From Hypholoma sublateritium FD-334 SS-4 (Eukaryota > Basidiomycota > Agaricomycetes > Agaricales > Strophariaceae): a DNA stretch of 64,000 nucleotides. The stretch's first letter is position 1. Every line of letters begins with the position of its first letter. The DNA lies in contig KN817550.1 in the NCBI GenBank assembly GCA_000827495.1, forward strand, positions 155,948-219,947. The letters are read 5' to 3'. Positions 25,111 through 36,668 of this stretch are shown here, in pieces. The notes under the pieces are model-generated. The model was not told the DNA's origin. It did no database searches and was given only the letters and a program-made list of their open reading frames with translations. Made by a program: the position numbers and the translations under genes.

Positions 25111-25330
25111 TTATACGATGAATGGAATCGCGACGCCCTCCGTGCCTGAAGTGTCGCAAAATCCGTCCTCGAGGACCGTGCCACAACTGTTGAACTTATT
25201 GCAGCTGCGGACGATGCGCGTCGCATGACCAGATAAGAGCGCGCCGTTGTTGATCTTCTCAGGTGTTCTCCTCAAGTTCTCGTCGCCTTGCTTGAATAGC
25301 GTTCGAGCACTGGCCTCTGTAATACTCAGA
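25111..25330 (-). pseudogene. Relic of a small Cys-rich secreted protein gene
   Basis: Read on the minus strand, 25226-25111 encodes SCNKFNSCGTVLEDGFCDTS and then GTEGVAIPFIV-stop. This matches SCNEFDSCGRVLQDGFCATP-GT of the intact gene at 62139-62659 closely, including all four cysteines and the position of the stop. Further 5' (to about 25330) similarity fades to a few shared residues (a GQC motif in place of SVC) with a stop codon near 25260, and no signal peptide exon is found. I read it as the surviving 3' end of a dispersed duplicate. Confidence 0.65.
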
Positions 25331-26140
25331 AAATGGCGTTGTCTGTGCGGAACTGTGCGGAAACGATAGAACAGTGAAATTATTCAGCACGAATCTGACA
25401 AGTCTAATCACAAAAGTTGCTGGCCTCTTTCTCCCTGCCATTCCTTCGTCCGGGAGGCTGCAACAACAGTCTGACATGTCCCATTTTCGATCTTCTGTGC
25501 GTTCATTTTTATCCCCCTTCAAAGAATCCGCGGGTGGGTTGAAGGTGCACCTGGAATGCCGTTAGGCCTAGAGCTGTTCGTGGACAGGGAGGGTGAGATC
25601 ACATGGCCGCGTGCGTACATTCACTGGCAATAGCATGGTCTGTGCGCCGCCTGGTGATCCTACTTAACCCAGAGTGGGCCGTATTTATTCGCCATCTCTT
25701 GTGCTCGGGCATGTACTGTTGCTAGTGAGGTTTCTACCGAAGCGCAGTTTTTTTGCTGATTGCAAATTATACATCCGAACCCGTCTGTTAGCTTCGGCTC
25801 TCAGCAATTTTTGGGAACCTTTTGCAGCCGTCGTGCAGCTTTTCTGTGTAGCTTTAGTTTCCTCTGCAATTTAATGTAACACTTTGAAATTAAATATATA
25901 CTGGGAATATATCTACAGTTTCTCGTCATAAAATTTAGGATTGACTTCTTTCAATTGAGATCTGAGAAATGGACCTCGGTTGGACCAAGCTTTTATCTGT
26001 GCTCCTGTCATAATGTGCAGTAACAACCCCAAATGACTAGCAATCCCCCCTACATTGAAGTAAGCAGTTGCACAGACCAATTTTATACCCCATGTAAAGC
26101 AGTAACAAGTCTGCCTCTCCTCTACCTATCAATGATCTAT
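25331..26140. other. Intergenic, no gene seen
   Basis: AT-rich towards 26000. It holds the 3' flank of the TatD gene on the right. Nothing else recognised. Confidence 0.4.
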
Positions 26141-27565
26141 CTACACCCCATACACCTTTCTCGCGTTCTCTCGCGCGACACGCATCACCTCGTCCGCCGT
26201 CCACGCGCCCTCCGTTGCCACCGCCCCTGCACCGCCGTTCGCCATATTCGCCACGAACTTCGCCGTCCACGGCACCATTGCCGTATGGCAGATCGGCAGC
26301 TTTTTGCCCCGGATCGCCGGCAGGTCGTCGTACAGGTTCGCGGGCACCATGTACGGCGCGTCCGTCTCGAGCAGGATTCGCAGCGCGCTGGCGTCTGCGA
26401 CGGGAACTCCCTCGCTTTCGGTGGCCGACAGCATATTACGCACGACGGTGGACGTGTCCGCGTTCGTGGCATATGTTATCACACCTGTCGCACGCAGTCA
26501 GCATGCACCATCGAAAAAATAGAAGGCAGGACACACCTGTGATTCCGATATAGAGGTTGGGAAAGTGCGCAAGCAGTCGTCCGCCGAACGCGGGGGAGTC
26601 GGTGAAGCAGTGGATGTGGATCTGCTGGACATCAGGAGAAAGAACTAGCGGTCATCAGCGCACGTACGGGGTGGTCTTTCGGCACCTCCGCCTTCAATAT
26701 GCGTTCGGTGTCGTCGTCCGCTTCGCGCGTGTGGATCGTGAGCGGTTTCTTTAGCCGTACCGCCTGCCGCAGCTGGCGCGCGAAGACGTCCTGCTGGATC
26801 TCGCGCGGCGAATTGTCATAGTGGTAGTCCAGCCCCATCTCGCCCCACCCGACGCAGCGCGGGTGCGCCATTGCCTCGATGCTATGCTCGTTCAGCACTA
26901 GCAGTGAACGGAATAAGATAAACACACACATATCCTTCTCCACGTCATCAGTGTATGCTTTCGCGTCGTGCCTGGCCCAGCGTCAGAGCCGCACGGCCGC
27001 GAATCAGATCCAGATCGGACTCACGGATGCACACCTGCGATGTCCACATTAGCGCCCATAAACAATTCGCAAACGGCGGGACGTGCGTACCCATGACGAA
27101 CCAGTACTCCATCGCGCCCCAGCGGCCCTCCGCCGCGGCGTCTGCGAACTCGCGCCACGTTTTCCGCACAGGCGCCTCGCACCACACGTCCACGACCGCC
27201 GCGACGCTACGCCCCGCGTACATCGCCTGCACAAACCCGAAGACGTCGGTGTGCGCGCCCTCCTTGTAGCGCCCGCGGTAGTAATCGAACGTGGACGCGA
27301 TGTGCGTGTGCGTATCGACGATCGGCAGCGTTGATGGAGGTTTTGGTAGAAGTAGATGTTCCTCTGCGGGCGTGGATGATTTCTTCTTTGCCATTTTACG
27401 CTTGGTGGTGCTCTTGAGGTTGGGTGGGTGGGCGCTGGATTTGATGTCGTGCGCCTGACAGTATTTCTGGGCGCGGAAGTGTGCTGATAGTAGAAGATGA
27501 GGTGTACGGAGTACGAGATTTGATGATGAACAGAGCGTCCTTTTAGCAAGGAGGCTCAATATCAT
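26141..27565 (-). CDS. TatD-family metal-dependent hydrolase (putative DNase)
   Basis: TIM-barrel amidohydrolase-superfamily enzyme; family members act as metal-dependent DNases. Exons from the start: 27565-27091, 27034-27025 (10 nt), 26971 onward, then at least three more ending at 26141. Metal-site motifs in order: IVDTHTHIAS, GVHPHDAK (assembled across the 10-nt exon), CVGWGEMGLDYHYD (Glu), PLTIHTREA (His), IHIHCFTDSP (His) and LLETDAPYM (Asp). All expected ligands are present. The ATG at 27565 gives an N-terminal extension rich in Leu/Arg/Ser (MILSLLAKRTLCSSSNLVL) that could be a mitochondrial presequence; an inner ATG at 27396 (MAKKKSS) is an alternative but would drop the RAQKYCQAHDIK segment. 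About 380 residues. Confidence 0.9.
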
Positions 27566-28001
27566 CCAAGACGGTAGAGACTCAGATAGAACGAGTCAGA
27601 CGCGTGGTGATGACGAGGAGACTCTTGACTCGGTCCGGGTCCGTACACAGCCTGTGCTGTGACCGTGGCAAATTTCTTTCGGCTTGCAATCCTCCGCCAC
27701 AAAATGACGCTTTGGGCCTTTGACAACGACGATCGTTGCTAACTCTCAGAATCTCTCTGAACTCGGAGCCATGCCTCGAGCTATCTGCCGCCGATACCCC
27801 ATGATTCGACCCATCACAACACTGCTTCAATGCCTCGAGTGGACTATGACGCGGAATATGCGAAGAGCAAACTTCTTTGCGTACTGATGACTCTAACTTC
27901 CTCATAAAATTCAGCAATAATCTACGCTCTACATCAGATAATACGTGATATGAGCAGCACCCAGGGTAAAAAAAAGTCCACTTCGGTATACGTTGATCAT
28001 C
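27566..28001. other. Intergenic, promoter side of the TatD gene
   Basis: No gene seen. It separates the 5' end of the TatD gene from the 3' end of the lipase gene, both on the minus strand. Confidence 0.4.
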
Positions 28002-29392
28002 TCAAGAACATTGCGAAGACCCCATCTCCACGACATCGTACGGGCCTGACCAACAATCAGTACCAAGATTTCCGCGGCGCGATGGCTACATACCGTCGTG
28101 GTTATTAAGATCACCCTCGAAAATATTCGAGACGTCACCTGTCGTGCATCTCTTGTCTGTGTTGTCGTCCCCAGGACACGTTATCCAAGTGTTGTCGTCT
28201 TGGATGTGGATCTCTCCCTGTGGATGTTGGAACCCGAGGAAGCGCCCGGGGAGAGTCGGCACGAAATCCTCTCTGCCTCGCGGTCAGACAAAGGGCGTCG
28301 GCGGCGTACATGAGACAAGTACGTACTTGTTATTGACATGGGTCACATTGACGTTGCTGTTAACGAACGCCGCGAACGCTGGGTTTCCCACCTGGGTGGA
28401 GAGAATAGATGGCTTGGCTCAGTACATTGCGAGCTGCTTGATCTCGCGTCCTTGACTCACCCTAGGCAACCCATAGCCGATTATACTGAACGTGGTATTC
28501 GGGACAAACAGGGGGAGGTATACGCTGTCGAGCAGGGCTAGTGCCGCACCTGCAGTTGCATTTGTCAGTCAGCCGCCGACACTGGGATTAATGAAAGAAT
28601 TTCACCTAGCGAGTGCCCGACGATGGTTACCTTGCTCAGGCCACTCTTATGTAGTGCATCCTGGACGGCCGAGAGGACGGAGGTGGCGGTTCTCGAGAGT
28701 AGGGAACTTCAGATCGGGCTAGGCTGATACGACATAGGAGACTCACTTTGCATGTTCGTCCGCAAACCCGCTGTGGACCTGGACGGACGAGTCGATGCCA
28801 GGGAATAATGTGGAATTTAGATGTTGGAGGTCAAAATCGGCATCGGTCACCAGTGGAACGCTGTGCGCCGGAAGGATATATTTAGGGGCACAATCATCAC
28901 ACGCGAGCTACGTGCACTTACATCGTCGACGGGTCCGTTCCTTGGTGTCCCACAATGACAGTCTGAAAGACATGCATCGTCCGTGTCAAATGATATGGTG
29001 CCTCACGCGAGTGGAACGTACCTCGAGGGTGGGATCAATCCCAACATACCAGAACTGCACACCAGCTCCGTCTCCTCCTGCTGCCAACGGCTGGAACGTC
29101 GGGTTCGCAGAGCAACTCACTGAGCATTCCTTCAGCATCTTTGATGTCACGTATCAAAGCCAGACGCACCTCCACAGCTAGATGCAAGAACCGTCGAGGG
29201 ACTGCAGTATGCTGCGGCTGCGTAAAAACTGAAGGGCTTGAACGCGGCGATCTGGTCGGCAGAGAGCGTGGTGAAATTCGAGGATGCTTGTCTTCTGAGG
29301 GGGAGAGCGCCGACGCCTCCTATCGTCTGAAGTACGGATCCCAGAGCAGCCAATGCGACAACGCCCCGGGAACAAAAGAGAGAATAGACCAT
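28002..29392 (-). CDS. Secreted class-3 (fungal) lipase
   Basis: Extracellular triacylglycerol/ester lipase of the alpha/beta-hydrolase class-3 group. About nine exons join in frame from 29392. A signal peptide (MVYSLFCSRGVVALAALGSV) is followed by LSADQIAAFKPFSFYAAAAY, SSCG-VSCSANPTFQPLA, QFWYVGIDPTLE, TVIVGHQGTDPS, VHSGFADEHAK, VTIVGHSLG with the nucleophilic Ser (codons near 28606-28621, split by an intron), FSIIGYGLPR, VGNPAFAAFVN, NNK-EDFVPTLPGRFLGF (putative catalytic Asp) and LNNHDG-PYDVVEMGS (putative catalytic His near the C-terminus). The stop is at 28002-28004. All three triad positions look intact. Likely a nutrient-acquisition or litter-degrading enzyme. Confidence 0.9.
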
Positions 29393-31229
29393 TACAAAAA
29401 GAAAGTGAAGGACGATGAAAGATTGAACAAATAAAATTGACTGTCTCCTATGTTACCACTGGTAAACGGGATAGGCCAGCCCACGAAAGAATGAAAAGAA
29501 GAAAACAGGAAGAAGGACGAAATAAACAAAAGTAAAGGAGAGAATCATCGCCTGATACGACTGCTTTTAAGGGTTTCGTAGATCTGGACGGATGGTTACT
29601 TGAAGTCTTGAACATTGCACTGTGAACAAAACGGAATGATGTCGGAAGGTTTCCGTGATGGAATCATAAATCTATCTTTAGACACTCCTGAGCTGGCTGG
29701 AGATCACCGACCTATCACACAACGCCGATTTCGGACCAACTGAAGACATTTAGGGTCGCCAGGGTAGCCGCGCTGTATGATCTTATACTCCCTTTACTAT
29801 AAGTACTCACTCTATGGCTGGGTTTTCCCTGTGTTTTCTGGATGTGGTGTTGTTGAGCACTAAGTATGTGCAACTACTTACACTGAAGGGCCGCTACGCA
29901 ACTGACACTACATTTGCGCTACACGCTGAGTTTCGGTTTAGTGATGGCTCTGCGCCGCGCCGCAGATTCGATGATGTCTGGTAACTGGTTGAATCAGGTT
30001 GATCGCAAGTTGATCGTCTGAGCTCATCAAGAAAAACACCCGTAGCAAAGCCAGGGATCTTCTATTTCATTGGGTATTCTGCTCTGTACAGACTGCGTCA
30101 GCTGTGATCTCATGGCTCTCTAGCGATCACGTCGAAAACACAACTACATAATTATAGTGGAAACACTCTATGGCAGGTTCCCGTACGGCCGCACACGCTG
30201 GCCAAGCCCAAAATTTGCGAACTTTTGTATCATGGGAAATGACACAGAATTCCGTAGCGACCGCTATGTCAACTTCAATAAGTTTCACGAGGGACAGATA
30301 GCTTTGGTAGGTAATTGAAATATGGATAGGCAGGCATGATATGGAACCTGGTAAATGCATATATTAAGGCGGGGTCAGACAGAATTTCATGTCGATAAAA
30401 TCGTCTGTCCGTACCCACCTGTCCTGACAAGCATGAGCATGGCTGTTGGGTCATCAACATAACTATCCACATCATTCTACATCTGACATGCACATGCCCT
30501 TCGTGGTCGCTGGTAGCATCCTAAAAGTAGCAAATATCTCACAGTGAGCGAGAGTGAGCGTCGATGAACACGCGGATCCGGCGTGAAACTGCAATGCATA
30601 GGAAATGATATCTTTGGAAATGACTATTTATAACACCACCCTAGGACATACTTAAAATCTGTGGAGATTGATGTTCGAAGAAAAAGTACATTCCAGGTCT
30701 ATTTCGTCCAGCAAGAGGCGTATCTTCCAAGGTTCGAGAGTAAAATAATGATAGAACGGGAAGCTGTTAGCTATTAGCTTTTTTTAAGCGTGATAAGCGC
30801 CAAATGTACTTTTTGTGCCGTCATCTCTGTCCCTGTTGGGCTCATATCTGAAATAACAACGTAGCATCCCGAGAACGAATTGACCACTACATATATTGGA
30901 GTAATGCTGTGTTTATTTACATATGCAGAAGGGTCTGCGTTGTAATCACAAAGATCATTGGCTCTGTTCATATCAAGATCGGCTACGGATTTCATGATGA
31001 GCTATTAAATCTTGTTCTCGTATTACTACGGATTAATTATTGGAAACACCGCGCTCATATTCTTTTTTTCTGTAGAAGTTCATATCGTAAGCTGAGAGCA
31101 ACATGATATCATTTCGTCCCTGCTCATCACATGATTAATTCATCGCTTTTACTTAAAACGTTGAGGATGCGACGTTTCTGCCAGCACTTATATTATTAAG
31201 GTCATCGAGACCGATTGTTACTCCCTTTC
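29393..31229. other. Intergenic, no gene seen
   Basis: About 1.8 kb without a convincing gene. An A/G-rich stretch at 29390-29540 is the lipase promoter side on the minus strand. Reverse frames at 30127-30493 and 30774-30995 are short and unremarkable. Confidence 0.45.
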
Positions 31230-32146
31230 ATGATGGTCCTTCCGAGCACTCCTTTTCCATGCTACATTTTTGCCCATCTCCAACAACGCCTCAATGATGC
31301 CCCCGCGGAATCCTCTCAAGCGCTCAACCATTCTCGTCTCGAATTTCTTGAAAAAGAGCTCGCGGTGCACAGACAACTGCACAGCACATACCTCAGCGTG
31401 ATACAAGAAAATGTAGAGTTGCATCGAGAGATACGGGAGGCCAGTGCGCGGAGCAGATGCAGGCCTGCATGGCCAACGGATAGGTGCGGTTCATACTTTT
31501 CAACCTGTTGCAGTTGCGCTTCATGCTCTCTATACTCAGGCCCCCATTCTCTGGTGACCCTTTACCCATGAAAATAAGCCGCGCGCCTTCATTATCTCCA
31601 AGCGACTCCATATCCCAAACTGGCGATAATTCCTCATCTCCCAGCTGCAGCACGCAGTCCTCGCCGCTGACGAGCCTCGTCGAGCAGCCCTACCTCCGCC
31701 CAGAGCAATATCCACCCACCGTTCTGTGGAACTCCAAAGATTGCCTGAGCGAACCCAGCCTTTCACATGGTAGCATGGAAAAATGCATTCGAAATGCGGA
31801 CGGCACGCGCATCCACAAGCGCGAGTGGCGCGCGATCATGGCTACGGCCGGAGCGATCATTGACAAGCAACTCCGGCCACTCACCGCGCCGAAGGCGGGG
31901 CTCGCCCCACGCACTTTCTACCGCAAGCACTTCGCGCGCGTGTGGTTGTCGGCGATTGCAACGCTAGAAGTGGAACAGCCAATTCTGACGCTGTGTGCCG
32001 GACATTGGAAGGCAGAGCATGCCCTCGGCCAAATACTCGATAACAAGCGCTCTGGGGACGCACGACGAGAACTCCGCGAGTGTAAGGGTGACAAGTGGAC
32101 TCATCGAGTCAGTGCACCACATGTATCGCCTCCCGTGGAAATGTGA
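31230..32146 (+). CDS. Unrecognised protein with N-terminal coiled coil; exon junction unresolved
   Basis: Two coding-looking blocks in different frames. The first (31230 to about 31450) has a heptad-like helix: ALNHSRLEFLEKELAVHRQ and IQENVELHREIREA. The second (from about 31511 to 32146) is Ser/Pro-rich and then basic and helical: RIHKREWRAIMATAGAIID, AGLAPRTFYRKHFARVWL and AIATLEVEQPILTLCAGHW. I could not join them with a canonical intron that keeps frame; a GTAGAG donor near 31411 with the acceptor at about 31510 is one phase-compatible option. A TTGCAG acceptor just before the second block supports splicing. Function not recognised. Confidence 0.5.
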
Positions 32147-32376
32147 TCATTGAACAGCAGTATCTTTCTATTGTTATCTTATCTTCGCATGAATTTTAAT
32201 TTCGTCGGTCACGATTTAATAGGAATACCATATTACTGAATAATGTTCATCGTACAACACTCATACATTCATGAAAGTTTGCGACCTGTCATGTCATATA
32301 TGATGAATTAAATCGTTCTCAAGATATCCTATACCATTCCAGGCGGTCTCGCTTTCGGCGCCTCTGGGTCTCCTCA

Positions 32377-34215
32377 TTACGGAGACTCCGAACCAAGTGT
32401 ACGGTGCGCCAATGACACTTGAAAGATGTCCGTCATAGCCTCCGATTTCAATACACCTGAATCTTCCCAACTCTGTCCACGAAGCACATTGCGAGCATTC
32501 AGTGACGCCAGTAAAGAGTTGGCGTATACTTGAAGCAAGGCATCAGGGCGCGGTCAGTAGAAACGAAATAATCCAATTCATAAATAGATCGACATACGCT
32601 TGCTCAGAGCGAAGTATATTCCCATGAAGATGAAGCGCTGCGGCCAGATAGCATACTGCAAGCCAGATGTCAATCGAAAATCATAGCGTATGAGGATTTC
32701 GCATACCGTCACAAAACAGGCAACAGCTGCAATGCTAGAAGTTAATAAGGGCGTTTATGTAAAGAAATGCTAGAGCGTTGAGTGGCAGATATAACCTATA
32801 TACCTCGTAAGTAGTCCTAGAGATTTGATAGATTCATTAACGTCGATTAAATCATGTACGGACCACGATGTACATAATATCCACGTACCGGTATTGATGG
32901 TAAACAGCATCAAACGCGACACGACGGAGTCTGTTCTAGTAGGCAGGAATGAGCTTGAATATTCCCTTATATCAACAATGTACGATGCGCACATACTGTT
33001 TGAATCCCGTTCTATTCCGAACTAGAAGAATACAAAGAGACACTGCGATGAGACTGTCTACTAGGACCGCTGTCCCGAAGCTAGCGTATAGCATGAACTA
33101 AACAAAAACATCGTTAGCAGGGCAACATATGTTTCTGACATTCGAACTTACAGAAACTTCATTCAACTCTGAGTACGTCTTGAGAACGAATCTACTCGGC
33201 GTGAGATATAAATCACGGTATACATTTCGAACGTACCCTTTTGACGCAAAACCTTACGTGGTGGAAGAAATTCTAAATTAGACAATTTCAATCTTGAAAT
33301 GGCTTGTCAAATTACACGTACCGCATCCGAAAGCTGGCATTAGCCGGAAATTGAGAGAAGTTTGACATTACAATTGAAAGGTGACTCACAGAATACAACG
33401 ATGGACAAAACAGTCTGGTGATTGGAATTTCATACAATCAACTGCTACGCGGTATGAGTGATGGCAAGATACTCACAATAACAATAGGAAGAGTAATTCT
33501 CAAAATGAGTCTCTCTCCACATACTAGATGAAATCATATATAATCGTTGTCAGTTCACGTTACACGTAGTCTAGCACAAGACTTACATATTGATACTCGT
33601 TTGGCGAAAAACCTTCAATACCATCCTCGTCTTCTCAACAGCTGACGCGAAAATTCTTAGTCGATAGAAAGCTCACCCACGAACAATCAGATCGCTCAAG
33701 TTCGTAACATAGACCTGAGCCAGTAAAGTCCTGAACAGCAAAACGTGAGCTCCGCAGGCAACTGACGTCGGCGAAGAACTTGCCATGTCGGCGACAGTAG
33801 AACCGTATAATCGCCAAAGCTGGTGACAAGATAGAAATATAGGCCATGCGCGGTAAACGCAATGTGAACGGTATCCAGAATCCTAATATTATGATGACCA
33901 TCTAGTCAGCGCAAAGGAGTTATGGCCGCGGAACGGATGTGCGCACCACAGAAACAACACCTAAGGAATTTTATTCATGAGAAGTATCAGTATGTGACAC
34001 AAAAAACCTCCCACCATGCCACGGAGCCATCGTCCGTCTTGCTTGCAATCACTGAAATAGAGGAAAGCTTGGACGCTAGTCACTCCGTAGAGGCTGTAGA
34101 GAATATGAGAATGTCAGGGTCTGTATCACGAACGAAGATGAACGAAGGATATCTACATGGCAGCAGAAATAGCGCCGAGAAAAGCAGCGCCGAGCGTGCT
34201 ATCCAAGGAATGCAT
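32377..34215 (-). CDS. DUF6534 integral membrane protein
   Basis: Multi-pass membrane protein of the Agaricomycete DUF6534 family, function unknown. More than ten exons were traced. Start 34215 gives MHSLDSTLGAAFLGAISAA (exon 34215-34157), then LYGVTSVQAFLYFSDCKQ, a 14-nt exon 33960-33947 (VLFLW), LDTVHIAFTAHGLYFYLVTS (to 33784), TLLAQVYVTNLSDLIVRG, FFAKRVSI, short exons around 33480-33180 (TVLSIVVF, SFGCGT, ISSTT, FVLKTYSELNEVS), FMLYASFGTAVLVDSLIAVS, TDSVVSRLMLFTINT, AVACFVT, YAIWPQRFIFMGIYFALSK and LYANSLLASLNARN, with stop at 32377-32379. This is the complete family order. One intron (33731-33783) has a GCAAGT donor. About 320 residues. Confidence 0.85.
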
Positions 34216-34817
34216 CCCCGGTGTCGAACTATCTGTAAGGAAAGAGGAGGAGAAGCAATGGAGCCAACTAGAGCCAACGCCTTCAGCATTATATGCCTAT
34301 CCGACGGCGAGTGATCAGCCACGCAGCTCGAGGCGTCGAAAGCCTCAATCACGAATAAAGCGCGGTCGCAATCACGATGGAAGCCGGAGCTTGTGGCCAT
34401 CAAGGGCAGGCTGTCAAGGGGCAGTGCATTTTCATTTCCGGACGACTCTTCGAGGTAAAGACGGGCATTCAGTTCCCTGTTGGAGAAACACCGGACGTAT
34501 GTGCACAGCGGCTCGGTGGAGGCGCATGTGAATACCAATGCCTCATATAGCATCGCCGTCCTCTGCGTGATGGGTAGTTGACAGTGGCCATGGCTATCAC
34601 TGATAGACATGCGTTGTCGAAGCTTCACTTCGAGAGCTTTGGAGCCACTGGAAAACATCATCATTTATGAAATGACTGGCTGTGTAAGAGCATATATATT
34701 AACATAAGTATCTGTCAAGCGTCGGACAGTCGAAGAAAAAATAAAAGGTCATTTGGCGTATGAACAGAAGTCTTTAGGAGGAATGATGGTTCGTATATCT
34801 GCCTTGGAATGAAGACT
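34216..34817. other. Intergenic, promoter side of the DUF6534 gene
   Basis: The 194-codon reverse frame covering 34080-34664 overlaps the true first exon of the DUF6534 gene in another frame and is treated as a shadow. No separate gene recognised. Confidence 0.4.
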
Positions 34818-36140
34818 TCAAGACGACACCAGTTGCGCTGAGTATGTACGGTCGCCAAAGAGGGCATAGCCCGTGAGCAGGAGCAGAAAGACACCTCGGG
34901 GAGCGGCCGGTGGAACTGGCAGACTTGTCTTCAACGAACGAAGGGCATAGGAAAACCCGCTCTGGCCTTGGAGTCGGGGTCTCAGGACAGGGCGCATAGG
35001 AAGACGCAGAGCGCAGGGAGATGATCACGAGCAGCGGCAAGCAGGAGGAGCACCTGGGACGAGTGAGCCGACGACCTGGGCGATCTCTGCTGCGAGGGCA
35101 GCGTCGGAGGGATAGTTGATAAAGAGGCGGGCTCGACGAGTGAGTCCCGTTAGGACGGGGGCGATGGAGGTGCTCTTGATCGCCTTCTCGCACCAATCAG
35201 CACCCCATGAGCGTGGCTTCGTACTGCGGGGTCGTCAGCACGGTTCGGATGAGAAGAGAGAGGACGCACGGCGATGACGAGAGCGGTCGCTACGGCAGTG
35301 CAGCGAAACCAACCACCTCATACGGGACCCCCGTGTGGCCAGCCCTGTTTCAGGCGAACGCATTGCGAAGAGGGAGCTGATTCCCACGCCGTCGAGGACG
35401 ACGCTGATATTCACTGTGAAAGTGAGCAGCGACATGCTCGTCCGACGCGTGCTTCCCGCACGTCGACGGCACGCTGCCGAGTTCAGACGCGCATCGACTA
35501 CCCTGCACACGTCCTCCACCCGCTCCCCGACAACGTCTCTTTCGAACTGCTCTCCGTCCTCGTCCACGCCGCACGCCGCGTCCAGTCCGTAAAAACGCGC
35601 GCCAAACGCGTCGTACGAATACAACTGTGTAAAGGACGGTGTACGGATGTTAGCAGAAGATGATCTGCGCGCGGCACCTTTCTTCATTTCGAGTGGGGGA
35701 GCGGTAAGGCTTCCGAACCTGGTTGACGGCGCCAGGGGCAGGGGGCCGTACAGCAAAATTGTTGGGCGGAGACGCCGTAAATGACGGTAACCATGACCCG
35801 AGCTTGAGCACTTAACCTATGTCCTGCATGGATACGGTGGACTGACCTGCATCTTCCGACCTATAGACAGAAACGCTAGATCCGTAGTTTGCGAGCAGAG
35901 GTGCCCGAGATCAACCCGAGATACGCATAGTTGAGGACGATTTCTGTGACGGCTCGGAGGCCACATGCAAGAGAGGAGTGGGAGCGGACATAGCCAACGT
36001 GGACGGCTTGTTGGGAATCGGTGGGAAGGTCGATCAAACTGATTGTTATTACCTATTTGGTGCACACGCTCTGACGGCCCAAGGAAAACTTGAGGAAAAC
36101 ACGCTCACTTGAAATCTGCCCATGTTGTGACTCGAAGAGC
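34818..36140 (-). CDS. Unrecognised multi-exon candidate gene
   Basis: Several splice-consistent blocks suggest a real gene of unknown function. An ATG near 36135 gives MGRFQ, then an intron (GTGAGC ... AAATAG) to VITISLIDLPTDSQQAVHVG and SHSSLACGLRAVTEIVLNYA. A middle block around 35750-35280 reads YGPLPLAPSTRFGSL and SFTQLYSYDAFGARFYGLDA, followed by TFTVNISVVLDGVGISSLFA. A 95-nt intron then leads to KPRSWGADWCEKAIKSTSIA and RRARLFINYPSDAALAAEIA, and a last exon ends LLLLTGYALFGDRTYSAQLV with stop at 34818-34820. The join between the first and middle blocks is not settled, and the opposite strand also has a long GC-driven frame at 35274-35663. Confidence 0.45.
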
Positions 36141-36668
36141 GCCGCACTGATATGTTGAATCCTCTTTCGCGATTCGGCTGAGCTACATACGCCGTGACGG
36201 TCAGTTCAACGTCAACGTTCAGCTACGCGTCCGGCGTCTAGTTCAACTTCAATCGGCCGACCCGTCTCCGATGCACACTTACGCGCGCTGCAAGATGCTT
36301 CTTCGAATGCTTCTTCGCTTTTTCCGAAATTGGCCGAGTATCCGCACCATATCCTAGCGATGTTGTTCCTCCCAATAAACTACAGCGCGCGGTCGCCCCA
36401 TTAAATGCCACCACTGCTTCTTGCGCAGCTATTGAATCGACGCGGGAGCACCCCAGGCAAATTCCAATAGGCCACACCCTAGTGTCGGGAGGGATGGGAT
36501 CCGGTAAGCGCCCATTGCACTTAATACATTGCACTCATTCGACGACTCCCTTGTACGCTCAGTCACAGGGTGTCATGTCTGTCTCCGCGGAACCCTTTCC
36601 CTGGTAGTCGTGCGGCTGATCAATCGTGTCGTCCTAGCAGCAGGGTTCCCGCACTCGATAAATGTCAA
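36141..36668. other. Intergenic, no gene seen
   Basis: A 98-codon reverse frame at 36238-36534 (CIKCNGRLPDPIPPDTR) has a pair of cysteines but no further support. Confidence 0.35.

Noticed and set aside
34080..34664. 194-codon minus-strand frame
   Set aside because: Overlaps the DUF6534 first exon in a different frame; the correct frame there gives MHSLDSTLGAAFLGAISAA, which fits the family.
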